Assembly (NCBI RefSeq): GCF_024171765.1
Contig: NZ_JAMTCI010000001.1
Location: forward strand, 1,892,557 to 1,956,556
Reading direction: 5' to 3'
Length of the DNA stretch: 64,000 nucleotides
Source of the DNA: Williamsia deligens
Lineage (GTDB): Bacteria > Actinomycetota > Actinomycetes > Mycobacteriales > Mycobacteriaceae
Position numbers and translations under genes: made by a program. Below the pieces are notes generated by a model. That model was not told the origin of the DNA and ran no database searches. It worked only from the letters and a program-made list of their open reading frames with translations. Positions 40,701-50,004 of the stretch are shown here, one piece after another. How positions within the stretch are numbered: position 1 is the first letter of the stretch; the number at the start of each line of letters is the position of its first letter.

Positions 40701-40719
40701 ATAGGTTAGCCTGAGCTCA
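40701..40719 (+). promoter_or_regulatory. IdeR/DmdR-type iron box for panD and the ornithine hydroxylase
   Basis: Core TAGGTTAGCCTGAG; about 15 of 19 positions match if either G or C is allowed at the centre. It lies 52 bp upstream of the panD ATG and 11 bp from the box serving the divergent gene. Confidence 0.68.
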
Positions 40720-40770
40720 GTTCTGGACGTCCGCGTCCGCGGCGTCACGCGAATACGGAATGAGGGCTTC

Positions 40771-41217
40771 ATGCGCCGAACCATGTTGGGCGGGAAGATA
40801 CATCGGGCCACGGTGACCCAGGCCGACCTGCACTACGTCGGGTCGATCACCGTCGACACCGACCTGATGCAGGCCGCCGACATCGTCGACGGAGAGCAGG
40901 TCCAGGTCGTCGACATCAGCAACGGAGCCCGGCTGACGACCTACGTCATCCCCGGACCGTCGGGGTCCGGTGTCATCGGGATCAACGGCGCAGCAGCCCA
41001 TCTCGTCGAACCGGGCGACCTCGTCATCATCATGTCGTTCCGGGAGGTCGAGGACACCGAACTCGCCGATCACGAGGCCCGCGTCGTGCACGTCGACGCG
41101 GACAACGCCATCGTGGCGCTCGGCACCGATCCCGCCGAGCCGGTCCCCGGATCGACGGACCAGTGGAGGTCCGACGTGGACCGTGTCGAGATGGCCGGAC
41201 AGGCGGGCGTCCGATGA
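40771..41217 (+). CDS. panD: Aspartate 1-decarboxylase, pyruvoyl-dependent (PanD)
   Basis: 148-aa proenzyme that converts L-aspartate to beta-alanine. Self-cleavage at Gly24-Ser25 (HYVGSITVD) would create the pyruvoyl group. Lys9, Arg54, Thr57 and Tyr58 of the active site are present, as are the conserved [14 protein letters not shown] and PGDLVII segments. The length is normal. It has an iron-box promoter and overlaps the hydroxylase start by 4 nt, so it is expressed with siderophore genes rather than with pantothenate genes. NRPS module 2 has a beta-alanine code. The best reading is a cluster-dedicated PanD, probably a second copy in the genome; whether another panD exists cannot be seen here. 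Confidence 0.93.
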   Translation: MRRTMLGGKIHRATVTQADLHYVGSITVDTDLMQAADIVDGEQVQVVDISNGARLTTYVIPGPSGSGVIGINGAAAHLVEPGDLVIIMSFREVEDTELADHEARVVHVDADNAIVALGTDPAEPVPGSTDQWRSDVDRVEMAGQAGVR

Positions 41218-42548
41218 CCCTCACCGACGACGAGATCGCCACCCGCCGGTCCCGGGACGACGAAGCCCTGCTGGACGTCGTGGGCGTGGGCTTCGGCCCG
41301 TCGAACCTGGGTCTGGCGATTGCCATCGAGGAGTACAACGCCGATCGTGACCCCGCGGCCCGCATCGACGCGGCGTTCGTCGAGTCGCAGGAGCAGTTCG
41401 GGTGGCACACCGGGATGCTCATCCCCGGGACCACGATGCAGATCTCGTTCCTCAAGGACCTCGCGACACAGCGCAACGTCCGCAGCCGCTACAGCTTCCT
41501 CAACTACCTGACCGCGCGGGGACGGCTGACCGAGTTCATCAACCACCAGACCTTCTTCCCCACCCGACTCGAGTTCCACGACTACCTCGCGTGGGCGGCG
41601 CACACCGTGGAGGCGCGCGTCGACTACGGCACACGGGCGGTCGCGATCCGCGAAGAGGGGGACCACCTCGTCGTGGAGACCGAGCAGCGTGGGCGTCGGT
41701 CGGCGCTGCGGGCCCGGTCGGTGGTCCTCGCCGGCGGGCTGCACCCCCACCTGCCCGCGGGGGTCGTCGAATCCCCCCGGCAGTTCCACAACCACCGACT
41801 GCTGGACCGCCTCACGCGACTACCCGAGCCGACCCACCAACGGTTCGTGGTGGTGGGGGCGGGCCAGAGTGCCGCCGAGGTGGTGGACCACCTGCACACC
41901 ACCTTCCCTGCCGCGGAGGTGCACGGGGTGTTCGCGAAGTACGGGTACAGCCCCGCCGACGACAGCCCGTATGCCAACCGGGTCTTCGACCCGACGGCGG
42001 TCGACGACTTCTATGTCGCCGAGCCGGCCGTGCGTCGGCAACTGCTCGACTACCACCGGGGCACCAACTACTCGTGCGTCGACCTCCCCCTGATCGAGGA
42101 GCTCTACGCCCGGGAGTACGCCGAGCGCGTCGCCGATCGGCGACGACTGTTCTTCCGCGGCGCGTCCAGCGTCCGTGATGCCGAGGAGTTCGGCGACGCC
42201 CGGACCGGGGGAGTGCGCGTGTCGGTGGAGCACCACCCGACCCGCACCGTCGAGGAGCTGACCTGCGATGCCGTCGTCTACGCGACCGGGTTCACGCCGA
42301 TGCCGCTCGACATCCTCGGCGACCTCGCCGCCGACGTCATCCGGGAGGTGCCCGGCTCGGAACGCCCCGCCGTCTCGCGTGACTACCGCCTGCGGACCCG
42401 ACGCCCGCTGAGCGGTCCGGTGTTCCTCCAGGGCGGGGGCACCGAACACACCCATGGCCTCACCTCGTCGCTGCTGAGCAACATCGCCATCCGCAGCGGG
42501 GAGATCGTCGAGTCCATCGCGCGGGAGGTCGGCGTCCGGGCGGCCTGA
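41214..42548 (+). CDS. L-ornithine N5-monooxygenase
   Basis: 444-aa flavin-dependent N-hydroxylating monooxygenase of the SidA/PvdA/IucD family, using NADPH and O2 to make N5-hydroxyornithine. The FAD motif is [12 protein letters not shown] (about residues 23-34) and the NADPH motif [11 protein letters not shown]. The late family motif is [13 protein letters not shown], followed by [10 protein letters not shown]. The ATG overlaps the panD stop. Three NRPS modules call for hydroxyornithine, which fixes ornithine over lysine as the likely substrate. Confidence 0.93.
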   Translation: MTLTDDEIATRRSRDDEALLDVVGVGFGPSNLGLAIAIEEYNADRDPAARIDAAFVESQEQFGWHTGMLIPGTTMQISFLKDLATQRNVRSRYSFLNYLTARGRLTEFINHQTFFPTRLEFHDYLAWAAHTVEARVDYGTRAVAIREEGDHLVVETEQRGRRSALRARSVVLAGGLHPHLPAGVVESPRQFHNHRLLDRLTRLPEPTHQRFVVVGAGQSAAEVVDHLHTTFPAAEVHGVFAKYGYSPADDSPYANRVFDPTAVDDFYVAEPAVRRQLLDYHRGTNYSCVDLPLIEELYAREYAERVADRRRLFFRGASSVRDAEEFGDARTGGVRVSVEHHPTRTVEELTCDAVVYATGFTPMPLDILGDLAADVIREVPGSERPAVSRDYRLRTRRPLSGPVFLQGGGTEHTHGLTSSLLSNIAIRSGEIVESIAREVGVRAA

Positions 42549-42562
42549 GCGGGGACGCCGGG

Positions 42563-43196
42563 TCAGCGACGCGGTGCCGTGCGATCGCGCTCGACGGTCG
42601 TGAACCCCTCGACGGGGCGACCCTCGCGACGGGAGGCCCGGTTGCGCGTCTGCAGGTCGGACACGGCCGTACGCGTGACGGACCTGCTCCGCTTCGGCGG
42701 CGTAAGTCAGCGAGCGATCCGCCGAGAAACCCATGCTGGTGCCCACGTCGACCGCGTCCATGTTGGCGCCGAGGAAGACGAAGGTCCACCCGTACTGCTC
42801 CTCCTGCTGCCGGATGAGCGTGCGCACCGCCTCGACGGTCCACTCGCGACTGGAGTTCTCCATGCCGTCGGTCATCACCAGAACGGTGACCGCACCGGGC
42901 CGCTCGTCCTCGGGGCGAGCGGCGAGATCCGCGCCGATGTCCGTCACGAACCGGCCGATCGCGTCGAGCAGGGCGGTCATCCCGCGCGGCTCGAGCGACA
43001 GCGGTGGAACCTCGGCGATCGGCCGGTGCGTGTAGACCGACTCGTACTCGGTGTCGAACTGCGCCAACGACACCCGGGTCTCGACCTCGGCCTCACGCTC
43101 CCGCGCGATGAACGCGTCGAAGCCGCCACAGGTGTCGGCGACGATGGACTGCATCGAGCCCGACCGGTCGAGCAGGGAGAGATTCGCGTCGGTCAT
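42563..43196 (-). pseudogene. Von Willebrand factor A domain protein with apparent 1-nt frameshift near its end
   Basis: The VWA domain reads from ATG 43196 (RBS GAGGAG). MIDAS residues are DRSGS at the N-terminus, the Thr in GMTALLDAI and the Asp in MTDGMEN. The frame is good to ...EQVRHAY near 42671, then turns into Arg/Pro-rich shadow sequence that runs over the hydroxylase gene. Removing one G there restores AVSDLQTRNRASRREGRPVE and a stop at 42563-42565. So either a late frameshift or a sequencing error is present; the domain itself is intact. Cellular role unknown. Confidence 0.72.
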
Positions 43197-43310
43197 GGTG
43201 GGCTCCTCACGGTGGGGTGTCTGTCTGCGGATCACCGTACGGACGTCCACCGACAGGTTCGGTCGGTGACGAGACGTGCGGGACGAGACGTGGGTGGACG
43301 AGCGGTGGGC

Positions 43311-44207
43311 ATGATGAACGGCATGGCACTGCCCACCCACGGTCGCTTCGACCACTCGGCCGTCACCGATCGCCCCGACTTCGACTGGCCGGGCGGTGCA
43401 CGCCTGGCCGTCTACGTGGCGGTCAACTGCGAACACTTCGCGTACGACGACGGTGACACCGACCTCGGGTTCACCCCCGGCATGGACCAGCCGGACTCCT
43501 ACAACTACGGCTGGCGGGAGTACGGGAACCGGGTCGGTGCGTTCCGCATCGCGGAGACCCTCGACCGCGTCGGCATCCGGCCGACGGCGCTGGTCAACTC
43601 CGAGATCTACGAGCACGCGCCGGCCGTGCCCGCGGCCTATCACGCACTGGGTGCGGAGTTCGTGGCGCACGGTCGGACCAACTCGGCCACGCCCAACTCC
43701 CTGACCGGTGACGCCGAACGAGACACCATCGATCAGGTCCACCGCGCCATCACCGATGCGGAGGGCACGCCCCCGCGCGGGTGGATGAGCCCGGGCGCTG
43801 CACCCAGTCGGATCACCGAAGACCTCCTCGCCGAGCGCGGGTTCACCTACACCCTGGACTGGCCGATCGACGACCAACCGGTGTGGATGAGCACCGCGTC
43901 CGGGCCGCTGCTGTCGGTGCCGTATCCGCACGAGGTGAACGACCTGCCCGTCTTCGTCCACCACCACCAGACGGCGGAGACGTTCGCGTCGATGATCACC
44001 GACTCCTTCGACGAGATGCTCGAGAACTCCCGCCGCCAGCCGCTGGTGCTGTCGATCTCGCTGCACACGTTCCTCGCCGGTCAGCCCTACCGACTGCGCC
44101 GGGTCCGCGCAGCGCTCGAGCATCTCCGTGCCCACGCCGACGGGGTCTGGTTCACCACCCCCGGTGACATCGCCGACCACTACGCGAGCGTCGTCCCTCG
44201 CCCGTGA
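43311..44207 (+). CDS. Polysaccharide deacetylase-like protein (PuuE-type)
   Basis: 298-aa NodB-fold protein of the group that includes allantoinase-like PuuE. It opens with RPDFDWPGGARLAVYVAVN, followed by EYGNRVGAFRI and WREYG. The classical metal-binding His pair of chitin deacetylases is not conserved (VAHGRTNSATPN instead of HSxxH), so activity cannot be predicted. The start is uncertain: ATG at 43311, 43314 or 43323 are all in frame. The upstream 114 bp contain no recognisable promoter. Confidence 0.72.
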   Translation: MMNGMALPTHGRFDHSAVTDRPDFDWPGGARLAVYVAVNCEHFAYDDGDTDLGFTPGMDQPDSYNYGWREYGNRVGAFRIAETLDRVGIRPTALVNSEIYEHAPAVPAAYHALGAEFVAHGRTNSATPNSLTGDAERDTIDQVHRAITDAEGTPPRGWMSPGAAPSRITEDLLAERGFTYTLDWPIDDQPVWMSTASGPLLSVPYPHEVNDLPVFVHHHQTAETFASMITDSFDEMLENSRRQPLVLSISLHTFLAGQPYRLRRVRAALEHLRAHADGVWFTTPGDIADHYASVVPRP

Positions 44208-44213
44208 GGTGAG

Positions 44214-44501
44214 TCAGGGGATCCCGATGTCCTCGATCCGTCCGGCCGCCGCGCGCTCGTCGTCGCTCAGGGTGTCCGGGTCGACCAGTCGTGTCCGCTC
44301 CCACCGCTTGTGCACCGGACAGCGCTGAAACCGGGAGGTCCCCAGGCGTGCGGCCGTGAACGAGACCATGGGGATCCAGATGGAGGAGTAGAGCGCACCG
44401 GACTGACACCGGACGATCGAACGGTTCACCTCGCCGATCATTCGCCGTGCGAACGGACCGCGCAACCCCTCGGCGACGGCGTCCGATGCGACCCCGACCA
44501 C
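44214..44501 (-). CDS. Small conserved-type hypothetical protein
   Basis: 95-aa protein, ATG at 44501. It has a distinctive core (EVNRSIVRCQSGALYSS and RCPVHKRWERTRLVDP) with two cysteines, and one weakly hydrophobic stretch. It ends 6 bp from the stop of the convergent deacetylase gene. I recall similar short proteins in actinobacteria but know of no function. Confidence 0.6.
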   Translation of the reverse strand: MVGVASDAVAEGLRGPFARRMIGEVNRSIVRCQSGALYSSIWIPMVSFTAARLGTSRFQRCPVHKRWERTRLVDPDTLSDDERAAAGRIEDIGIP

Positions 44502-44515
44502 CTAGTGTTGGCGCG

Positions 44516-45358
44516 GTGAGCAGTGCATCCCCCAGCGCCGACACCCCGACCATCGGGGTCATCGGCGGTACCGGCTTCTACTCCTTCTTCGACGACGAGG
44601 CGCGCGATGTCGTCGTCGACACCCCGTTCGGCGCCCCGAGCGCACCGATCTCCGTCGGCACGGTGAACGGGGTGAGCGTGGCGTTCGTCCCCCGACACGG
44701 CCGCGACCACGAGTACCCGCCGCATCGGGTCCCGTACCGCGCCACCATGTGGGCGCTGCGGTCGCTGGGGGTGCGCCGCATCCTCGCGCCGTGCGCGGTG
44801 GGGAGTCTCGTGGCCGACCTCGGCCCGGGCACCGTCGTCGTGCCCGACCAGCTCGTCGACCGCACGTCCGGTCGTGAGCACACCGTGTTCGACTCCACCG
44901 CCGTCCATGTCAGCTTCGCCGACCCGTACTGCCCGGTCCTGCGCCGTCACGCCCGGGACGCTGCTCAGGCGGCCCCCGCGCAACCGCCGGTGGTCGACGG
45001 CGGGACGATGGTCGTCGTGGAGGGCCCGCGCTTCTCGACGCGCGCGGAGAGCCGCTGGTACGCGGCGCAGGGGTGGACGCTTGTCAACATGACGGGCCAC
45101 CCGGAGGCTGTCCTCGCCCGCGAGCTCCAGATGTGTTACGCGGCAATCGCCCTCGTCACCGACCTCGACGCCGGCGTGGCCGAGGGTGAGGGTGTCGCCG
45201 AGGCGGACGTCTACGCGGTCTTCGAGCGCAGCCTACAGATGCTCAAGGGCCTGTTGTCGCACGCCGTCGCCCTCGTCGACACCGACACCGCAGCCGCCGA
45301 GTGTGACTGCGCCGCCGGCGGACACGATCTCGACGCCCTGATGGCGGGGTCCCGCTGA
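44516..45358 (+). CDS. mtnP: S-methyl-5'-thioadenosine phosphorylase
   Basis: 280-aa purine nucleoside phosphorylase-fold enzyme cleaving methylthioadenosine with phosphate. Motifs: GVIGGTGFYSF at the N-terminus, FVPRHGRDHEYPPHRVPYRA (MTAP-type phosphate/base site), MVVVEGPRFSTRAES and NMTGHPEAVLAREL. The GTG at 44516 is the only start fitting the fold. The stop overlaps the epimerase start. This pair corresponds to Rv0535-Rv0536 in M. tuberculosis as I remember it. Confidence 0.92.
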   Translation: MSSASPSADTPTIGVIGGTGFYSFFDDEARDVVVDTPFGAPSAPISVGTVNGVSVAFVPRHGRDHEYPPHRVPYRATMWALRSLGVRRILAPCAVGSLVADLGPGTVVVPDQLVDRTSGREHTVFDSTAVHVSFADPYCPVLRRHARDAAQAAPAQPPVVDGGTMVVVEGPRFSTRAESRWYAAQGWTLVNMTGHPEAVLARELQMCYAAIALVTDLDAGVAEGEGVAEADVYAVFERSLQMLKGLLSHAVALVDTDTAAAECDCAAGGHDLDALMAGSR

Positions 45359-46383
45359 TGAAGGTGTTGCTCACGGGCGCAGCCGGTTTCATCGGAACCG
45401 CCATCCGACGTCAGCTCGTCGACCGCGAGCACGAGGTCGTCTGCGTCGACGGGATGATCCCCGCCGCCCACGGGCCGGACGCGATCGCGCCGGACGGTGT
45501 GCGGGTCGAACAGCTGCGGGACACCGACATCGACGCCCTTCTCGACGGCGTGGACGTCGTCTGTCATCAGGCCGCGCGGGTCGGCGCCGGCGTCGACGCG
45601 AACGACGCGCCCGACTACGCCGCCGACAACGATCTCGTCACCGCGCGGCTGCTGGCCGCGATGTACCGCCGTGGCGTCACCCGACTGGTGTTCGCATCGT
45701 CGATGGTCGTCTACGGCGACGGGACCTACGTCGACGTGACGGGGACGGTCGTGGATCCGCCGGAGCGGACCCGAGAGGCGTTGGACGACGGTCGGTTCGA
45801 GCGCTACCTCGACGACGGCGCGGTCGCCCGGTGGGCACTCACGCCCGAGGATGCGTCGCTGCTGCCGCGGAGCTACTACGCCGCGAGCAAGGCCGCGCAG
45901 GAGGGCTTCGCCAAGGCGTGGACCCTGGAGACCGGCGGATCGGTCACGGCTCTGCGCTATCACAACGTCTACGGACCCCACATGCCCAAGGACACCCCGT
46001 ACGCCGGTGTCGCGGCGATCTTCCGGTCGCAGCTCGAGGCGGGGACGGCGCCGACGGTGTTCGAGGACGGCGGTCAGATGCGGGACTTCGTCCACGTCGA
46101 CGACATCGCCCGCGCGAACGTCGCCGCGCTGGAGAACACCCCGGAGGGATTCGTCCCGCTGAATGTCTGTTCAGGGCAGCCGATCTCGATCGGCGAGGTG
46201 GCCGCGGCACTCAGCCGGACGGTCGGTGGCGCGGAGCCGGTCACCACCGGTCGCTACCGGCCCGGCGACGTCCGGCACATCGTCGCCGACCCGAGGCGCG
46301 CCCGGGAGGTGCTGGGATTCGAGGCCCGGATCATGCCCGCCGACGGTCTCGCCGAGTTCGCCACTGCGCCCCTGCGGGACTGA
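45358..46383 (+). CDS. NAD-dependent sugar epimerase/dehydratase (GalE-like)
   Basis: 341-aa extended SDR. Rossmann motif TGAAGFIG is at the N-terminus, and the catalytic Tyr-x3-Lys is in RSYYAASKAAQEG, with an upstream Ser in FASSMVVYGDG. It resembles UDP-glucose 4-epimerase and nucleotide-sugar dehydratases; the exact sugar cannot be assigned. It is coupled to mtnP by a 1-nt overlap (TGATG). Confidence 0.88.
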   Translation: MKVLLTGAAGFIGTAIRRQLVDREHEVVCVDGMIPAAHGPDAIAPDGVRVEQLRDTDIDALLDGVDVVCHQAARVGAGVDANDAPDYAADNDLVTARLLAAMYRRGVTRLVFASSMVVYGDGTYVDVTGTVVDPPERTREALDDGRFERYLDDGAVARWALTPEDASLLPRSYYAASKAAQEGFAKAWTLETGGSVTALRYHNVYGPHMPKDTPYAGVAAIFRSQLEAGTAPTVFEDGGQMRDFVHVDDIARANVAALENTPEGFVPLNVCSGQPISIGEVAAALSRTVGGAEPVTTGRYRPGDVRHIVADPRRAREVLGFEARIMPADGLAEFATAPLRD

Positions 46384-46395
46384 GCGCGCCCGTCG

Positions 46396-47790
46396 TCACC
46401 AGTGCGTGCGCACGATGCTGTTGATGAGCAGCGCCGTGAGCACCTGCGCGGCGAGCCAGAAACGCTGGTGGCGTGGGGGGAGCAGTGCGGTGGTGGTGAT
46501 GATCCACGCACCGAACGGCAGCCAGATGCGTTCGGTCTCGGCCTTGCTCAGTCCGCTGAGGTCGGCGAACACCATCGCGAGGAGTCCCGCCAGCCCGAGG
46601 ACGACGACGGCTTCGCGCCGCCGGATGGGCCGCACCCGCAGTGCCCGTCCGAGTCCGACGACCGCGGCGGGACCGACCGCGCACATCGACGCCGCGAAGT
46701 TCGCCCAGACCCAGTACGAGTAGGGCCGCTTGCTCGCGATGCCCTGGTAGTACCGCTCGTAGACCAGGTGATAGCCGTCGAGCCACCAGAACCCGGCGAG
46801 CGCGAACCCACCGACCACCACGAGCGCGGCGGGGATGGCCCACAGCAGGGGCCTCCACCGACGGGCGACGATCAACGCGCCGAGGGCGATGACGCCCATC
46901 AGTGTCAGCCCGTAGTTGCAGAAGATGCCCCACGCGAGCAGTGCGCCGGCGCCGATCCCGGTGATCGCGCGGACACGGGGCGACAGCGTCGTGGCGGACA
47001 GGGCGAGCAGGGCGATTCCCCAGGCGACGGCACCGAGGAAGTAGCCGTCGGCGGAGACACCGATCCACACCGCGGCCGGTGTGACGGCGGCGAACGGGGC
47101 GATGCGTCGAGCGGTGGACTCGCCACCGAGAGCGCGCACCGCGACGAGGATCGCCACCGCCGCGCTGGTCCCGACGACGATGCAGAACACCCCGGCGCGT
47201 GTCCCGCTGCCGAGTCCGACCCTGTCGAGGAGCACGAAGCTGAGCAGCGCCCCCGCGGGATGCCCGGACACGTGCGTGGGCCACGAGTTCGGCTGGAAAT
47301 CGAGGATGCGCGAGTCGAACGTCGACAGCATGCGACCGATGCCGGTGACGCCGCGCGCGGTGGGCAGGTACTCGTCGGGACGGTCGAGCTGGACGGAGAC
47401 GCCCCGGGTCCAACCGTCGATGAGTGCCAGGCTCAGCGTCCAGGCGAGCGTGACAAGCCAGGTCACGCCCAGCAGCGGCGCCCAGCGCAGCGTCCGCGCC
47501 GCCCACGGCCCGACGACGATCACCAGCAGACCGATCGCGACGGCCACCGCGGTGCTGTAGTTGCCGTGCGGGTCGACGTTGCCGAACAGCGGCGGCGCGA
47601 GCACGAAGATGTTCAGCTTCAGCTCCGGCGACCCGTAGAACGGCACCAGGATCGCCGTCACCAGCAGGGCGGCCGCGACCAGGATCGCCGCGGTGTCGCG
47701 GACCCACCTCGGATCGCCCACAGCGGACGCCCCGGTCGGTGTGTCCGGGATGTCTGATCCGTGCTCTGCGTCGATCTGCGCGCTGGTCAC
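46396..47790 (-). CDS. Polytopic membrane protein, GT-C glycosyltransferase-like
   Basis: 464-aa integral membrane protein with roughly 11-12 hydrophobic segments and a long extracytoplasmic loop (DSRILDFQPNSWPTHVSGHP) after the early helices, as in GT-C polyprenyl-phosphate-sugar transferases. The GTG at 47790 is my choice; GTG codons 9-12 nt further up are possible. It corresponds by position and type to Rv0541c of M. tuberculosis. With the divergent GT2 gene it may glycosylate cell-envelope lipid or polysaccharide; this is inference. Confidence 0.75.
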   Translation of the reverse strand: MTSAQIDAEHGSDIPDTPTGASAVGDPRWVRDTAAILVAAALLVTAILVPFYGSPELKLNIFVLAPPLFGNVDPHGNYSTAVAVAIGLLVIVVGPWAARTLRWAPLLGVTWLVTLAWTLSLALIDGWTRGVSVQLDRPDEYLPTARGVTGIGRMLSTFDSRILDFQPNSWPTHVSGHPAGALLSFVLLDRVGLGSGTRAGVFCIVVGTSAAVAILVAVRALGGESTARRIAPFAAVTPAAVWIGVSADGYFLGAVAWGIALLALSATTLSPRVRAITGIGAGALLAWGIFCNYGLTLMGVIALGALIVARRWRPLLWAIPAALVVVGGFALAGFWWLDGYHLVYERYYQGIASKRPYSYWVWANFAASMCAVGPAAVVGLGRALRVRPIRRREAVVVLGLAGLLAMVFADLSGLSKAETERIWLPFGAWIITTTALLPPRHQRFWLAAQVLTALLINSIVRTHW

Positions 47791-47919
47791 GGGCACCACG
47801 GTAGGCACCGGTCGCGGGGACGATCTCCCCGGCCGCTCTGCGATCACGACGGGGCCCGCCCCGCTAGGGTTCGGTGATGACCACCACGCCCCGCCCCCGT
47901 CGAGGAGTGCACGACACCC

Positions 47920-48588
47920 GTGGCTGACCACACCCCTGCCGACGGCGTCACCGTGGTGATCCCGTGTCGCGACGAGGCCGACGCGTTGCCCGATGTGCTC
48001 GCGCGCATTCCTGACGGCTTCCGCGCGCTCGTCGTCGACAACGGCAGCAGCGACGGCACCGCGGAGGTCGCGCGCGCCCATGGCGCGACCGTCGTCGAGG
48101 AGATGGTCCCGGGGTACGGCAGTGCCGTCGACGCCGGCGTCCGCGCCGCGTCGGACGACATCGTCTGCACGATCGACGGTGACGGGTCGATGGACCCCGC
48201 CGAACTCGTCGGCCTCGTCGACGCCGTCCGCGGTGGCGCCGACCTCGCCGTGGGGCGCCGTCGACCCGCGCAGCGTGGTGTGTGGCCTCTGCACTCCCGC
48301 ATCGGCACCTCGCTGGTCGCCCGCCGCGTCCGCCGCCTGCACGGCATCGACGTCCATGACATCGGTCCGATGCGCGCCGCGCGTCGCGAGCGGCTCCTCG
48401 AGCTGTCCGTCCAGGACATGCGGTTCGGCTATCCCGTGGAACTGCTCGTCCGCGCCGGGCGGGCCGGGTGGACGGTCGTCGAGCGCGACGTCGTCTACAG
48501 CCCCCGGGCTGCGGGGGAGTCGAAGGTGTCGGGCTCGGTGATGGGCTCGGTACGCGCGACCCGCGACTTCCTGGTGGCGCTGCGATGA
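47920..48588 (+). CDS. Family 2 glycosyltransferase (polyprenyl-phosphate sugar synthase-like)
   Basis: 222-aa GT-A glycosyltransferase. It opens with VTVVIPCRDEADALPDVL, has VDNGSSDGT and the DxD-type TIDGDGSMDP, and contains no transmembrane anchor. It resembles dolichyl-phosphate mannose synthases such as Rv0539. GTG at 47920, GAGGAG 12 nt upstream. Its stop overlaps the next ATG. Confidence 0.86.
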   Translation: MADHTPADGVTVVIPCRDEADALPDVLARIPDGFRALVVDNGSSDGTAEVARAHGATVVEEMVPGYGSAVDAGVRAASDDIVCTIDGDGSMDPAELVGLVDAVRGGADLAVGRRRPAQRGVWPLHSRIGTSLVARRVRRLHGIDVHDIGPMRAARRERLLELSVQDMRFGYPVELLVRAGRAGWTVVERDVVYSPRAAGESKVSGSVMGSVRATRDFLVALR

Positions 48589-49262
48589 CCGCGCGGGTGG
48601 TGCTGGTGGTGGCGAAGGCGCCCGTCCCGGGCCTGGTCAAGACGCGGTTGACGGCGCAGTTCAGCGCGCAGGACGCCGCGCGGTTCGCGTCGGCCGCACT
48701 GCTCGACACCCTCGACACGGCGCTGTCGGTGCCGGACGCGACCGTCGTGGTGTCGCTGGCCGGTGTGATCGACGACGCGATCGGTCCCGACGATCTGCGC
48801 GGGCGCCTGTCTCGAACCACCGTGATGGATCAACACGGCGACACCCTCGGCGACCGCCTGGACCGCGCGCATCGCGACGCCCTCGCGGTCGCGGGCGGGC
48901 ACGCGGTGGTGATGCAGGTCGGCATGGACACCCCGCAGCTCACCGTCGACCACCTCACCTCCGGGCTGGACGCGTCCGCGGACGGCGGCGCGGCCCTCGG
49001 GCACGCGACCGACGGCGGCTGGTGGGGCCTGGCGCTGCACGACGCCGTCGGTGCGTCGACGTTGCCGTCGGTCCCGATGTCGCGGGAGGACACCGGTGCG
49101 CGCACCGAGGAAGCACTCCGCGCGGCGGGCCTGTCGGTGACGCACCTGCCGGTCCTCTCCGACGTCGACCACCCAGCCGACGTCGCCGCCGTGGCGGCTG
49201 CGTGCGCGCCGTCGAGTGCCTTCGCCGAGCTCGCGACCCGACTCGTACCGGCGGGCCGATGA
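48585..49262 (+). CDS. DUF2064 / TIGR04282-type glycosyltransferase-like protein
   Basis: 225-aa protein of the DUF2064 family, a nucleotide-diphospho-sugar transferase-like fold. Motifs: VVAKAPVPGLVKTRL at the N-terminus, MQVGMDTPQLT and HATDGGWWGLAL. It is coupled to both neighbours by 4-nt overlaps and is positionally equivalent to Rv0540. The biochemical role of the family is not established. Confidence 0.85.
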   Translation: MTARVVLVVAKAPVPGLVKTRLTAQFSAQDAARFASAALLDTLDTALSVPDATVVVSLAGVIDDAIGPDDLRGRLSRTTVMDQHGDTLGDRLDRAHRDALAVAGGHAVVMQVGMDTPQLTVDHLTSGLDASADGGAALGHATDGGWWGLALHDAVGASTLPSVPMSREDTGARTEEALRAAGLSVTHLPVLSDVDHPADVAAVAAACAPSSAFAELATRLVPAGR

Positions 49263-49948
49263 GCGCCCCCGAAGGCGTCGGACGCGGCGACGTCGACACC
49301 GACGACCTGCCCCACTTCGACGATGCGTTCCTCGACGCGGTGCGCGGCCAGAACAGCTGGCTGCGACTCTCCGACGGCACCCGGACCCGTCTTCCGGTGA
49401 CGCGCTGGTTGGGCACGAGCGGTGAACGCGACGACGCCGCGTTCGACCGTCACGTCGCCGGCCTGTGCAGCGGTCCCACGGTCGACCTGGGGTGCGGCCC
49501 CGGGCGCCTGGTGACCGAGCTCGCCGACCACGGGGTGTGCGCCCTCGGCGTCGACCGCAGCGCGCGCGCCGTCGACATGACGCGGCGTCGCGGCGGGATC
49601 GCCATGCAGCGCAGCATCTTCGACGATCTGCCCGCCGAGGGCGAGTGGTCGCACGCACTTCTCATCGACGGCAACGTCGGCATCGGGGGAGATCCGTTCG
49701 AGACCGTCGCCCGTGCCGCCCGGCTGATCCATCCCGGTGGCACCGTGGTCGTGGAACTCGAGGCCGGGGTGCACGGTGTCTGGACCGGGACGGTCCGCGT
49801 CGAGTCCCGATCGGTGATCGGGCCGTGGTTCCCGTGGGCACGTGCGGGAGTCGGCGCCGCGCGGGAGCTCTCGGACCGGACCGGGCTGCGCCTGGGGACC
49901 GCCCACGTCATCTCCGGTCGCCACCTGCTCGAGCTGCATCGACCCTGA
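49259..49948 (+). CDS. SAM-dependent methyltransferase
   Basis: 229-aa class I methyltransferase. The SAM motif is VDLGCGPGRL (about residues 75-85), and the acidic loop VDRSARAVD follows. Substrate unknown; third gene of a coupled GT2-DUF2064-methyltransferase operon, so modification of a glycoconjugate is plausible. Confidence 0.82.
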   Translation: MSAPEGVGRGDVDTDDLPHFDDAFLDAVRGQNSWLRLSDGTRTRLPVTRWLGTSGERDDAAFDRHVAGLCSGPTVDLGCGPGRLVTELADHGVCALGVDRSARAVDMTRRRGGIAMQRSIFDDLPAEGEWSHALLIDGNVGIGGDPFETVARAARLIHPGGTVVVELEAGVHGVWTGTVRVESRSVIGPWFPWARAGVGAARELSDRTGLRLGTAHVISGRHLLELHRP

Positions 49949-50004
49949 ATCGGCGTCCGGCGGTACCGACCGATCACTCGGTTGCGCGGTTGTAGGCTGC
50001 GACC

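Noticed and set aside
41820-44180. 786-aa minus-strand frame including the VWA domain
   Set aside because: Only the middle part is VWA. The rest lies antisense to the hydroxylase and deacetylase genes and has shadow composition; the frameshift explains the extension.
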